Shown here: positions 13,824 to 21,987 of the stretch, piece by piece
How positions within the stretch are numbered: position 1 is the stretch's first letter
How the letters are laid out: every line of letters begins with the position of its first letter
Source of the DNA: JACDAS01 sp046262415
Lineage (GTDB): Bacteria; Actinomycetota; Thermoleophilia; Gaiellales; Gaiellaceae
Assembly: GCA_046262415.1 (NCBI GenBank)
Contig: JBHEMU010000047.1
Span: 1 to 28,522, forward strand
Length of the DNA: 28,522 bases
Direction: 5' to 3'
The notes under the pieces: generated by a model
Databases searched by the model: none
The model's input: only the letters and a program-made list of their open reading frames with translations
What the model was told of the DNA's origin: nothing
Made by a program: the position numbers and the translations under genes

Positions 13824-13844
13824 CGCCCCGGGTGTTCCTACACT
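13817..13844 (+). promoter_or_regulatory. Candidate promoter of the glycan locus
   Basis: TTGCCA (13817-13822) and TACACT (13839-13844) are separated by 16 bp, the best -35/-10 pair in the window. The start codon lies 63 nt downstream with a GGGGAGAGGG ribosome site directly before ATG 13908. The opposite strand carries TAGGAA (13840-13835) for the 104-aa gene. Confidence 0.5.
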
Positions 13845-13907
13845 GTGCGGTAGGGTGCCCGCGGGGCCGCGGCGGGCGGACAGGTAGGCGAAGCGACGGG
13901 GAGAGGG

Positions 13908-16352
13908 ATGGCGACAACAGCGCTCGAAGCCCGGGCGAAGCTCATCGAGCGGGAGCGGCGCGTGCCCGAGCCGGCCACGCGGATCGTCCCGGACGGCAAG
14001 TTCCTGCTCGAGGGCGGCGCCGTGTTCCGCGTCCGGGGAGCCACGTACGGAAGCTTCCGACCTCGCGGCGACGGGGAGCCCTTCCCCGAGTCCGACCGGG
14101 TCGAGGAGGACTTCCTCGCGATGGCTGGGGCGGGTCTCAACACCGTGCGCACCTATGCCCTGCCGCCGGTCGACGTCCTCGACCTCGCGGCGGAGGTGGG
14201 GCTGCGCGTGATCGTCGGCCTGCACTACGAAGACTGGCGCGTCGAGCAGGTCCCGGGCCGGCGGTCACGGCGCCGGATCGTCGACGCCGGCCGCCGCGCC
14301 GTGGGCGCCGCGGTCGAGCGGTGCGCCGGCCGACCCGAGGTCCTCGCCGTCTCGGTCGGGAACGAGGTGCCCGGCGACCTCGTCCGGCTCCACGGCATCC
14401 GCTCGGTCGAGCACGCGCTGTCCGAGCTCGTCGCCGAGATCCACGCGGCGGGGACGCAGCTGCTCGCGACGTACACGAACTACCCGACGACCGAGTACCT
14501 CCACCTGGAGGGCCAGGATCTCGTCTGCTTCAACGTCTTCCTCGAGGAGCCCGAGGACTTCGAGGCCTACCTGCGCCATCTGCAGGTGATCTCGGGCGAG
14601 GTCCCGCTCGTGATCACGGAGCTGGGCCTCGCCTCCAAGCTGCACGGCGAGAGCGAGCAGGCGGATTCACTCGCCTGGCAGCTCCGCGTCGTCGACGAGG
14701 TTGGGTGCGCCGGTGCGACCGTCTTCTCCTGGACGGACGAGTGGCACGTGGGCGGCGACGCCGTCGAGGGGTGGGGCTTCGGGCTGACCGACGCCCGGCG
14801 GCACCCTCGCCCCGCGCTCGACGTCGTCCGCGGCTGGGCCTCGCGGGGGCTCGCCGACCTCCGCGCCGAGTGGCCGGCGACCTCCGTCGTCGTCTGCGCC
14901 CGGAACGAGTCGGCGCTGGTCGGCCGCTGCCTCGCGTCGCTCGAGCGGTGCGACTACCCCCGGCTCGAGGTGATCGTGTGCGACGACGGCTCGACGGACG
15001 GTACGAACGAGATCGCTCGGCAGTTCCCCTTCCGCCTGCTCACGCTGGAGCACGGCGGTCTCAGCCGGGCCCGCAACGCCGGCATCGAGGCTGCGAGGGG
15101 CGAGATCGTCGCGTTCCTCGACGCCGACGCCGAGTGCCACCCGGAGTGGCCCTACCACCTCGCCCTCTCCCTCGAGGACGAGAACGTCTGCGCCACGGGC
15201 GGCCCGAACTTGCCCCCCGCCCTCGCGCCCTTCTCCGAGCGCGTCGTCGCGCTGTCACCCGGCGCGCCGGTGCACGTCCTGATCACGGACGACCGGGCGG
15301 AGCACGTTCCCGGCTGCAACATGGCCTTCCGCAAGGACGCGCTCGAGCGCATCGGCGGGTTCGACCCGATCTACACCGCCGCCGGCGACGACGTCGACGT
15401 CTGCTGGAAGCTGCTCGACCTCGGCTGCGAGGTCGGGTTCTCCGCGGCGGCGCAGGTTCGTCATCACCGGCCGGCCACCTTCCGGGACTACCTGCGCCAG
15501 CAGCGAAACTACGGCCGCGCCGAGAGGAAGCTGTCCGGGCGGCACCGGCACCGGTTCAACGCTCTGGGCCAGGCGCGCTGGTCGGGCTTCATCTATGTGT
15601 CGCCGCGGATGCTGCCGATGCTGCTGCGCCCGATCGTCTACCACGGCCCGATGGGCCTGGCGCCGTTCCAGCCCGTCGCCGCGCGCCGCTCGGAGCGAGT
15701 GCTCCAGCACGCGGCTCCGCTGCTGCCGCTTGCGATCGCGCCGGTGCTGCTGGGCGCGCTCGCCTTCCTCTCGCCCTGGTGGCTGCTCGCGCCGCTCGTC
15801 TCGCTGCTGCTCGTGCTCCTCTACGGGGCCGCCGTCGCGCTGGCGGTGCGGCCCGCGCGCCACGAGCCGCGCCCGCTCGAGCTCAGGCTGCTCGTGGGTG
15901 CGATGCACGTCGCGCAGCCGTTCGTGCGGACGTGGGGCCGTCTGCGCGGACCGCGGGCCGAGCCGCTGCCCGCGGAGGCGCCGCGCTGGACCGGCGACCG
16001 CATGGGGTGGCTGCTGCAGCTGCTTCGCGAGCTCGACGGCGAGCGCTGCAAGGTGCGGCCGGGTGGGCCGCACGACGACTGGGACCTCCAGGTGTCGGTC
16101 GGCCCGCTGGTCTCCGCCCGCCTGACCACTGCGGTCGCCTGGAACTGGAGTCCGCGCGTGCGTCTTTCGTTCCGACCGAGGCTCGTCGCCCTCCTGGCCC
16201 TACCGCTGGCGGTCACGCTCGCCGCGCTGGACCCGCCCGTGGGCGGGCTGGCCCTCGGCGCGATGGCGCTCGCGGCGCTCGTGGAGGCCTCGTTCGCCCG
16301 CAGGCTCGTGCGCGGGGCGATCCGGAGGACGACGAGCGGCGCCGGCACGTGA
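13908..16352 (+). CDS. Glycosidase-like TIM barrel fused to a GT2 membrane glycosyltransferase
   Basis: This is an 814-aa three-part protein. Residues ~25-318 resemble a clan GH-A beta-barrel (GH2/GH5-like): VRGATYGSF, LNTVRTYALPP, an acid/base glutamate E153 in VSVGNEVP, a nucleophile E238 in LVITELGLASK, and FSWTDEW near 274-279. Residues ~325-545 form a family 2 glycosyltransferase: TSVVVCARNES, VIVCDDGSTDGT (359-365), AFLDADAE with the DxD-type motif at 405-407, and AAGDDVDVCWKL (catalytic-base region). Two or three hydrophobic helices at ~605-650 and a further pair near 760-800 anchor it in the membrane, separated by a polar domain. It probably transfers sugar from a nucleotide sugar to a lipid- or glycan-linked acceptor; the barrel may trim or bind the product. 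It is the first gene of the locus, and its stop overlaps the exporter start (GTGA). Confidence 0.87.
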   Translation: MATTALEARAKLIERERRVPEPATRIVPDGKFLLEGGAVFRVRGATYGSFRPRGDGEPFPESDRVEEDFLAMAGAGLNTVRTYALPPVDVLDLAAEVGLRVIVGLHYEDWRVEQVPGRRSRRRIVDAGRRAVGAAVERCAGRPEVLAVSVGNEVPGDLVRLHGIRSVEHALSELVAEIHAAGTQLLATYTNYPTTEYLHLEGQDLVCFNVFLEEPEDFEAYLRHLQVISGEVPLVITELGLASKLHGESEQADSLAWQLRVVDEVGCAGATVFSWTDEWHVGGDAVEGWGFGLTDARRHPRPALDVVRGWASRGLADLRAEWPATSVVVCARNESALVGRCLASLERCDYPRLEVIVCDDGSTDGTNEIARQFPFRLLTLEHGGLSRARNAGIEAARGEIVAFLDADAECHPEWPYHLALSLEDENVCATGGPNLPPALAPFSERVVALSPGAPVHVLITDDRAEHVPGCNMAFRKDALERIGGFDPIYTAAGDDVDVCWKLLDLGCEVGFSAAAQVRHHRPATFRDYLRQQRNYGRAERKLSGRHRHRFNALGQARWSGFIYVSPRMLPMLLRPIVYHGPMGLAPFQPVAARRSERVLQHAAPLLPLAIAPVLLGALAFLSPWWLLAPLVSLLLVLLYGAAVALAVRPARHEPRPLELRLLVGAMHVAQPFVRTWGRLRGPRAEPLPAEAPRWTGDRMGWLLQLLRELDGERCKVRPGGPHDDWDLQVSVGPLVSARLTTAVAWNWSPRVRLSFRPRLVALLALPLAVTLAALDPPVGGLALGAMALAALVEASFARRLVRGAIRRTTSGAGT

Positions 16353-18127
16353 GCGAACGGCAGTACTCGGACCTCGAGATCTATCGGCGCCTGCTGCTCC
16401 AGGCGAGGCCCTACTGGCCCCACATCTTTGCGATCTTCGTACTCGGCCTGCTGGCGACTCCGCTCGCGCTGCTCATGCCGCTCGCGCTCAAGATCGCGGT
16501 CGATAGCGTGCTGGACGACAAGCCGCTGCCCGGTTTCGTCGCCGCGGTCGTGCCCGACTCGGTCGAAGGCTCGAGCCTGGGCCTCCTGCTCTTCGCGGCC
16601 GGCCTGTTCGTCGCGGTCACGTTCCTGTCCCAGGCTCAGTCGGTGTCGAGCGACCTGCTCAGCACGTATGCGGGTGAGCGCCTCCTGCTCCGATTCCGGG
16701 CCCAGCTCTTTCGCCACGGACAGCGCGTCTCGCTCGCATACCACGACCTGCGCGGGACCAGCGACTCGACGTACCGCATTCAGTACGACGCCTACTCGAT
16801 CCAGACGATCGCTGTCAGCGGCGTGATTCCCTTCGTCACCGCGGGGTTCATGCTCGTCGCGATGGTCTACGTGACCGCGCGCATCGACGCCGCCCTCGCC
16901 GCGATCGCCCTCGTGGTCGCACCGCTGCTCCTCGGGATGACATGGCTCTACCGGCGGCGCCTGCGCCACCGCCACCGCGAGGTGAAGAAGCTCGAGAGCT
17001 CTGCGATGTCCGTCGTGCAGGAGGTCCTGGGGGCAGTTCGCATCGTCAAGGCATTCGGTCAGGAGGAGCGAGAGGAGGAGCGCTTCGTGGGCCGCTCGGG
17101 CGAGGGGATGCGCGCACGGCTGCGGGTGGCGCTGATCGACGGCAGCTTCGGCCTCCTGATCGCCATGACGACGGCCTTCGGGACGGCGGCCGTCCTGTTC
17201 GTCGGCGTCCGCCGTGTCCAGTCGGGCGCGATCACCCTCGGCGAGCTGCTCCTGGTGATGGGTTATCTCTCGCAGCTCTACGCGCCGCTCTACACGATCG
17301 TCAAGAAGATCACGAGCCTCCAGTCGGCGTTCGCGAGCGCCGAGCGGGCGCTGACGCTCCTGGACGAGGAGCCCGAGGTGTTCGAGCGCCCCGACGCGCG
17401 CCCGCTCCGGCGCGCGCACGGCGAGGTCGCCTTTCAGGACGTGTCGTTCGCCTACACGGACGGACGGCCGGTTCTCCGGGATGTCTCCTTCGCGGTTCCC
17501 CCGGGGACACGGGTGGGGATCGCGGGCCGGACCGGCGCCGGCAAGTCGACGCTCGCGAGCCTCCTGATGCGCTTCTACGACCCGACGGAGGGCACCGTCC
17601 TGCTCGACGGCGAGGACATCCGCCGGTTCAAGCTCGCGGATCTGCGGAACCAGTTCGCGATCGTCCTGCAGGAGCCGATCCTCTTCTCCACCAGCGTCGG
17701 CGAGAACATCGCCTACGCGCGGCCGGAGGCGAGCTTCGACGAGATCGTGCAGGCCGCCAGGGCGGCGAACGCGCACGATTTCATCGACGCGCTGCCCGAA
17801 GGCTACGACACGCTCGTCGGCGAACGGGGCATGACGCTCTCCGGGGGCGAGCGTCAGCGGCTGTCACTCGCGCGCGCCTTCCTCAAGGACGCTCCGATGC
17901 TCATCCTCGACGAGCCGACGAGCTCGGTCGACGTCCAGACGGAAGCGGCGATCATCGACGCGATGGATCGCTTGATGGAGGGGCGCACGACCTTCATGAT
18001 CGCCCACCGCCTCGGAACGCTCGAGTCGTGCGACGTGGGCCTGCAGGTCGACGACGGTCGGGTGGTCGCGCAGTCAGCGGCCGCCACGCCGATCCGACGT
18101 GCCCTCGCGTCGCTGTGGTCGCGCTAG
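16349..18127 (+). CDS. ABC exporter (fused permease and ATPase, MsbA/MDR type)
   Basis: This is a 592-aa half-transporter expected to work as a homodimer in the membrane. Six transmembrane helices occupy ~25-310. The ATPase domain has Walker A GRTGAGKST (393-401), a Q-loop VLQEPILF, signature LSGGERQRLS (from 497), Walker B MLILDEPTSS (D521) and the H-loop IAHRL (H553), all intact. Family members export lipids, lipid-linked sugars, peptides or drugs. Overlap of its GTG with the stop of the GT2 fusion gene makes a lipid-linked glycan the likeliest cargo here. Its last codon and stop lie inside the second copy of the dispersed hairpin repeat. Confidence 0.9.
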   Translation: MSERQYSDLEIYRRLLLQARPYWPHIFAIFVLGLLATPLALLMPLALKIAVDSVLDDKPLPGFVAAVVPDSVEGSSLGLLLFAAGLFVAVTFLSQAQSVSSDLLSTYAGERLLLRFRAQLFRHGQRVSLAYHDLRGTSDSTYRIQYDAYSIQTIAVSGVIPFVTAGFMLVAMVYVTARIDAALAAIALVVAPLLLGMTWLYRRRLRHRHREVKKLESSAMSVVQEVLGAVRIVKAFGQEEREEERFVGRSGEGMRARLRVALIDGSFGLLIAMTTAFGTAAVLFVGVRRVQSGAITLGELLLVMGYLSQLYAPLYTIVKKITSLQSAFASAERALTLLDEEPEVFERPDARPLRRAHGEVAFQDVSFAYTDGRPVLRDVSFAVPPGTRVGIAGRTGAGKSTLASLLMRFYDPTEGTVLLDGEDIRRFKLADLRNQFAIVLQEPILFSTSVGENIAYARPEASFDEIVQAARAANAHDFIDALPEGYDTLVGERGMTLSGGERQRLSLARAFLKDAPMLILDEPTSSVDVQTEAAIIDAMDRLMEGRTTFMIAHRLGTLESCDVGLQVDDGRVVAQSAAATPIRRALASLWSR

Positions 18128-18224
18128 CAGTGTGGGTCTCTACCCGGATGCGCTCGTGCGGTCGGCTCAGACGGAGCACGGGCAAGCCCGCGCTCCTGGG
18201 GGTCGGCGTCGCAAGCGACGCCTA
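18122..18224 (-). repeat. Dispersed CUUG-hairpin repeat, copy 2 (complete copy)
   Basis: Read on the minus strand, this copy carries three potential hairpins: a perfect 7-bp stem with CTTG loop (18205-18222); a 10-bp stem with CTTG loop (18173-18196); and a short GGGT-AGAG-ACCC stem. In the 10-bp stem the only irregular pair is G-U on the minus strand but A-C on the plus strand, and the loop is CUUG only on the minus strand, so an RNA made from the minus strand would fold better. It is homologous to 2434-2510, which lacks about 30 bp including the right arm of the second stem. It fills the gap between the exporter and the first phosphotransferase gene. Confidence 0.75.
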
Positions 18225-18244
18225 ACCCGGGAGGCCCGCTCGCC

Positions 18245-19159
18245 TTGCCGATCCGCCCGCAGGACCTCCCGACCGGCTTTCTCGACAACGCGGCGCAGGC
18301 CGCCGGGTACGAGGCGGCGCTCGCAGTCGCCCGGGCCCATGGCCGCGCCGAGCCAGGCATTCTGCTCTCCAGCCGGCGGAAGACGATGACCATGCGCTTC
18401 GAGGGCACCGGCGAGCTCGCGCGCGTCACGTTCCCCGCGGGCGCGCCCTCCGACACGGCGGCTCAGCTCGAGCGGGCCGTCGCCGTCGCCGGGCACGTGG
18501 CCGACCTGGGCGGTCCGATCGGCGCGCCGAGCAGCACCGTGCCCCCGGGGCCGCACGTGCAGGGCGGCTTCGTCGTGACCTTCTGGCGTTTCTACGCCGG
18601 TGCCCGCAGCTACTGGGGCCGCCCGGGGGCCCTCGGAGGGTCGCTTCGCGACCTGCACCAGGCGGCACGCACGTACGCGGGCGCGCTCCCGCACGTCCTC
18701 GACGAGGTCGACGACGCGGTCGAGACCGTCGCCGCGGACGGTCGCCTCCGCCAAGAGGATCGGAGGACGATGGTCGAGTCGCTCCGGCTGCTTCGGCCCC
18801 AGCTGCGGAGGCGGGTCGAGGACGAGCACGTCGTCCACGGCGACGCGCATGCGGGCAACGTGCTCGACGCCGACGGTCGCCTGCTCTGGATCGACCTGGA
18901 GCACGTGGCGCGCGGACCGGTGGAATGGGATCTCGCCTGCCTGCTCGTCGAGACGCGGACGCTTCGGCGGACGGACGAGCTCGAGACCGAAGCGCTCCGG
19001 GCGTATGGCGCCGTCGACCGGAGGCTGCTCGAGAGCCTTCTCGCCTACCGCGTGCTGGAGTTCGCCGCCCGGACGTCGCTCGTCGAGGAACGCGACCCGA
19101 CGTACTGGCTGGAGTGGCTGCGAGAGCACGTCCAAACCGAATCGAAGCTGCGAGCCTGA
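18245..19159 (+). CDS. Aminoglycoside-phosphotransferase-fold kinase (APH family)
   Basis: This 304-aa cytoplasmic protein belongs to the choline/aminoglycoside kinase superfamily. The catalytic loop VVHGDAHAGNVL (near residue 198) contains the expected H-G-D-x-H-x-x-N, and a metal-binding segment WIDLEHVARGPVEWDLA (DxD/DFE-like) follows. The N-lobe is weakly conserved. In a sugar locus the likely substrate is a sugar or sugar-containing intermediate rather than an antibiotic. TTG 18245 is chosen because GGGAGG lies 10 nt upstream and no better start precedes VPIRPQ-like sequence. Its TGA overlaps the ATG of the next, related gene (ATGA-type). Confidence 0.8.
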   Translation: MPIRPQDLPTGFLDNAAQAAGYEAALAVARAHGRAEPGILLSSRRKTMTMRFEGTGELARVTFPAGAPSDTAAQLERAVAVAGHVADLGGPIGAPSSTVPPGPHVQGGFVVTFWRFYAGARSYWGRPGALGGSLRDLHQAARTYAGALPHVLDEVDDAVETVAADGRLRQEDRRTMVESLRLLRPQLRRRVEDEHVVHGDAHAGNVLDADGRLLWIDLEHVARGPVEWDLACLLVETRTLRRTDELETEALRAYGAVDRRLLESLLAYRVLEFAARTSLVEERDPTYWLEWLREHVQTESKLRA

Positions 19160-20103
19160 TGCCACTCGCGGCCGGCACTCCCCACGACGAGTTGCTCGCG
19201 GCCGGGTTACGGACGGTGCTCTGCAGAGGCACGCTGACGGTCGAGCATCGGTGCGCCAATGCCTACGAGAGCACCTTTCCGAGCGAGATCGTCACCTGCC
19301 GTCTCGACGACGGGTCCCGGATCAGGCTCTTCTGCAAGTACGGCGTAAGCGAATACACGAGCGGCTTCGGGCACCGGAGGGGCGTGGCCCTGGAAGCAGC
19401 CGTCTACCGCGACATTCTGTCCGAGACGTCCCTGACGTCCCCGCGGTTCTACGGGGCTCACGACGGTGGGCGGGGCTCGACGTGGCTCGTCCTCGGCTAC
19501 CTCGACGACTCGGAGCGGCTCAATCATTCCCCTGATTCGGAAGCGGCACTCTCCCGAGCCGCTCGGTGGTCGGCGGAGTTCCACGCTGCCGGCCGAGCCG
19601 CGCTCAGTCGGCGCTCCGTTCGAGCGGCGCTCGTCGAATACGACGAGCCGTACTATCTCGGCTGGGCGGGACGTGCCACGTCGGCCTGGAAGACGTCAGC
19701 CGCTCCAGCGCGCGGGTTCGTCGAGCTTCGCGCGCACTACCTCGCGGCGATCCCTCGACTTCTCGACGCAGCCAAGACTGTCATCCACGGCGAGTTCGTG
19801 CCAGCGAACATCCTGCTCGCCGAGGCGTCGGTCTATCCGGTCGACTGGGAGTCGGCGGCGATCGCGCCGGGAGAGATCGATCTCGCGGCACTGACCTATC
19901 GCTGGCCGGATCACCTGTCGATGCCGGCCCGGCGGGTCTACGAGCAGGCGCGACTCGCTGATGGGTGGGCCGCGGAGGCAGATGTCTTCGCGGCAGCGCG
20001 CCTCTACTGGGTCTTTCGCTGGCTCGGCGACCGAGGCTCGCAGAAGTTGGACGGGCGGGGCAAGCGGTTCTTCGAGGGGCATCTCTCCTCCTTCAGCTCG
20101 TGA
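19159..20103 (+). CDS. Second APH-fold phosphotransferase, HGE variant
   Basis: This is a 314-aa kinase-like protein coupled to the previous gene by a one-base stop/start overlap. The catalytic loop reads VIHGEFVPANILL near residue 210, with glutamate where most APH kinases have the catalytic aspartate. HGE forms are known in some actinobacterial APH-fold families, so this is a subfamily trait rather than clear inactivation. The DFE-equivalent is VDWESAAIAPGEIDLAAL. The N-lobe contains FCKYGVSEYTSGFGHRRG and EAAVYRDIL, matching the nucleotide-binding lysine and alpha-C glutamate region. It shows little similarity to its neighbour beyond the fold. The stop overlaps the GTG of the following glycosyltransferase. 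The substrate is unknown, probably a sugar. Confidence 0.78.
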   Translation: MPLAAGTPHDELLAAGLRTVLCRGTLTVEHRCANAYESTFPSEIVTCRLDDGSRIRLFCKYGVSEYTSGFGHRRGVALEAAVYRDILSETSLTSPRFYGAHDGGRGSTWLVLGYLDDSERLNHSPDSEAALSRAARWSAEFHAAGRAALSRRSVRAALVEYDEPYYLGWAGRATSAWKTSAAPARGFVELRAHYLAAIPRLLDAAKTVIHGEFVPANILLAEASVYPVDWESAAIAPGEIDLAALTYRWPDHLSMPARRVYEQARLADGWAAEADVFAAARLYWVFRWLGDRGSQKLDGRGKRFFEGHLSSFSS

Positions 20104-21314
20104 GTCCGCTTCGTCTCGTCGTCCTGGGCACGCTCGCCTCGAACCCCTACGCGGGCATGGCCTGGATGCACATGCAGATCGCGCTCGGTCTGCGTCGCCT
20201 CGGGCACGACGCGTACTACATGGAGACAACGTCCGCGTGGCCGTACGACCCGGTGCGCGAGTGCAAGGTCGCGGACTCCGACCACGCAGTGCCCTACCTC
20301 GCCCGCGTCGCGGAGAGCTTCCGGCTCGGGGATCGCTGGGCCTACCGCCGCAGCTTCTCCGACAAGGCGTGGCTCGGGCCGTGCGGCGACCGGGCCGAGG
20401 AGCTCCTTCGCACAGCCGACGCGGTGCTCAACGTCGCCGGTTCGACGCAGCTCGCGGAGGAGGGCCTCGAGGTCGCGAACCTCGTCTACCTCGGGACGGA
20501 TCCCGTGTTCCACGAGATCGGGCTGGCAGGCGGCGACCCCGCCGTCGCCGAGCTCCTGGCCGAGCACCACGCCTTCGCCACGTACGGCGAGAACATCGGG
20601 ACACCGGCGTCACCCATCCCACCGCTCCCCGGCCTGCGGGCGCGTACGCGGCAGCCGGTTCTGCTCGACCTCTGGCGCGATGGGCCGCCGACGAAGCCGG
20701 AGTTCACGACGGTGGCGAACTGGAAGCAGGAGGGCCGGGACGTCGAGCTGGACGGCGAGACCTACTTCTGGAGCAAGGACCGCGAGTTCCTCAGGCTGAT
20801 CGATCTTCCGCGTCTCGTCAGCCAGCCGATCGAGCTGGCGACGAACCTGGCCGAGCCCGAGTCGATCGCCCACGGGGAGGGCGAGCCGGTGCCTGCGTTC
20901 GCCGTCGGCGGCGACGTGCGCGCGCTGCTCGCCGAGCACGGCTGGCTGCTGCGCGACGCTCGGCGATTCACGATGGATCCGTGGACGTACCGCGACTACG
21001 TCCGCGCGTCCCGCGCGGAGCTCTCCGTCGCTCGCGACCTGAACGTCCGGCTGCGCAGCGGCTGGTTCAGCGAGCGCAGCGCGTGCTACCTCGCCGCGGG
21101 CCGCCCGGTGGTCGCCCAGGACACCGGCTTCGGCACGGTCCTGCCGACGGGCGAAGGTCTGTTGGCCTTCACGTCGGCGGAGGAGGCGGCCGGCGCCGTC
21201 CGCGAGATCAACCGCGACTACGATCGCCACAGCCGCGCGGCCGCCGCAATTGCCGCGGAGTTCTTCGCGGCCGAGAAGGTGCTCCCGAAGCTCCTGGAGG
21301 ATCTTGGGCTCTGA
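20100..21314 (+). CDS. GT-B-like glycosyltransferase, paralogue 1
   Basis: This is a 404-aa probable glycosyltransferase with two Rossmann-like halves. The N-terminus LRLVVLGTLASNPYAGMAWM followed by IALGLRRLGHDAYYME is the acceptor-domain start typical of GT-B enzymes. The C-terminal nucleotide-sugar half has GWFSERSACYLAAGRPVVAQ, DTGFG, and PTGEGLLAFTSAEEAAGAV (about 318-380), a pattern shared with CgeB/GT1-like families. It is clearly paralogous to the gene at 22859-24001. No membrane helix is seen. GTG 20100 overlaps the previous stop (GTGA), and its own stop is overlapped by the deacetylase start. The donor and acceptor are unknown. Confidence 0.8.
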   Translation: MSPLRLVVLGTLASNPYAGMAWMHMQIALGLRRLGHDAYYMETTSAWPYDPVRECKVADSDHAVPYLARVAESFRLGDRWAYRRSFSDKAWLGPCGDRAEELLRTADAVLNVAGSTQLAEEGLEVANLVYLGTDPVFHEIGLAGGDPAVAELLAEHHAFATYGENIGTPASPIPPLPGLRARTRQPVLLDLWRDGPPTKPEFTTVANWKQEGRDVELDGETYFWSKDREFLRLIDLPRLVSQPIELATNLAEPESIAHGEGEPVPAFAVGGDVRALLAEHGWLLRDARRFTMDPWTYRDYVRASRAELSVARDLNVRLRSGWFSERSACYLAAGRPVVAQDTGFGTVLPTGEGLLAFTSAEEAAGAVREINRDYDRHSRAAAAIAAEFFAAEKVLPKLLEDLGL

Positions 21315-21987
21315 GCGCATCCTCATCGTCAATGCCGACGACTTCGGCCACAGCCCCGAGGTGAACGCGGGTGTGATCGAGGCCCACGAGCGCGGGATCG
21401 TGACGAGCGCCAGCCTGATGGTCGATCGTCCCTCGGCCCGGGAGGCTGCGGCGTATCGCGGCCGGCTGGCGCTCGGGCTGCACGTGGAGCTCGGCGAGTG
21501 GCGTTGTGTGGAGGGCCGCTGGCTCGCCACGGGTGCCGTCGGGCCGGAGGCGGTCGAGGGAGACGTGCGACGGCAGCTCGCCGCCTTCGAGGAGCTGGCA
21601 GGCCGAGCGCCGACGCACGTCGATTCGCACCAGCACGTCCACCGGCGCGGCCCGGCCCGATCCGCGGTCGCCGCCCTCGGGCGCGAGCTGAGAGTCCCGG
21701 TCCGGCACCTCGACCCCGAGGTGCGGTACGTGGGAGCGTTCTACGGACAGACCGACGAGGGTGCCCCGCTCCCCGAGCTGGTGACGACCGCGGCGCTGGT
21801 GAAGCTGATTCGCGACCTCACGCCGGGTACGACCGAGCTCGGGTGCCATCCCGCAAAGGGGCCGGTGAGAGGGAGCAGCTATGCCGCCGAGCGGGAGCGT
21901 GAGCTGGAGGCGCTCTGCGATCCGCTCGTCCGCTCGGTGCTCGAGCGCGAGCGGATCGACCTTCGCTCCTTTGCGGAGCTCCGGTGA
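21304..21987 (+). CDS. ChbG/YdjC-family carbohydrate deacetylase
   Basis: This 227-aa enzyme should remove an acetyl group from an N-acetyl sugar using a divalent metal. Diagnostic motifs are ILIVNADDFGHSPEVNAGV (D12, D13), LGLHVEL with H60, VDSHQHVH (H109-H113, with H105 just before) and a late ELGCHPAKG. It is slightly shorter than the usual ~240-280 aa but has all recognised motifs. TTG 21304 is used because it directly precedes the first beta-strand; the 11-nt overlap with the upstream glycosyltransferase indicates coupling. In this locus it could free an amine on a HexNAc unit of the glycan, as in hopanoid (HpnK) or chitooligosaccharide deacetylases. Confidence 0.87.
   Translation: MGSERILIVNADDFGHSPEVNAGVIEAHERGIVTSASLMVDRPSAREAAAYRGRLALGLHVELGEWRCVEGRWLATGAVGPEAVEGDVRRQLAAFEELAGRAPTHVDSHQHVHRRGPARSAVAALGRELRVPVRHLDPEVRYVGAFYGQTDEGAPLPELVTTAALVKLIRDLTPGTTELGCHPAKGPVRGSSYAAERERELEALCDPLVRSVLERERIDLRSFAELR

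Noticed and set aside
13817..18127. A single open frame of over 1400 codons across the GT2 fusion and the exporter
   Set aside because: Only its 3' part (from GTG 16349) is the exporter. The first ~840 codons are an out-of-frame shadow of the GT2 fusion gene, not a giant fusion.
18245..20103. APH-fold proteins as antibiotic-resistance determinants
   Set aside because: The family is broad, the second has a variant catalytic motif, and their placement within a glycan locus favours sugar substrates; nothing points to drug phosphorylation.
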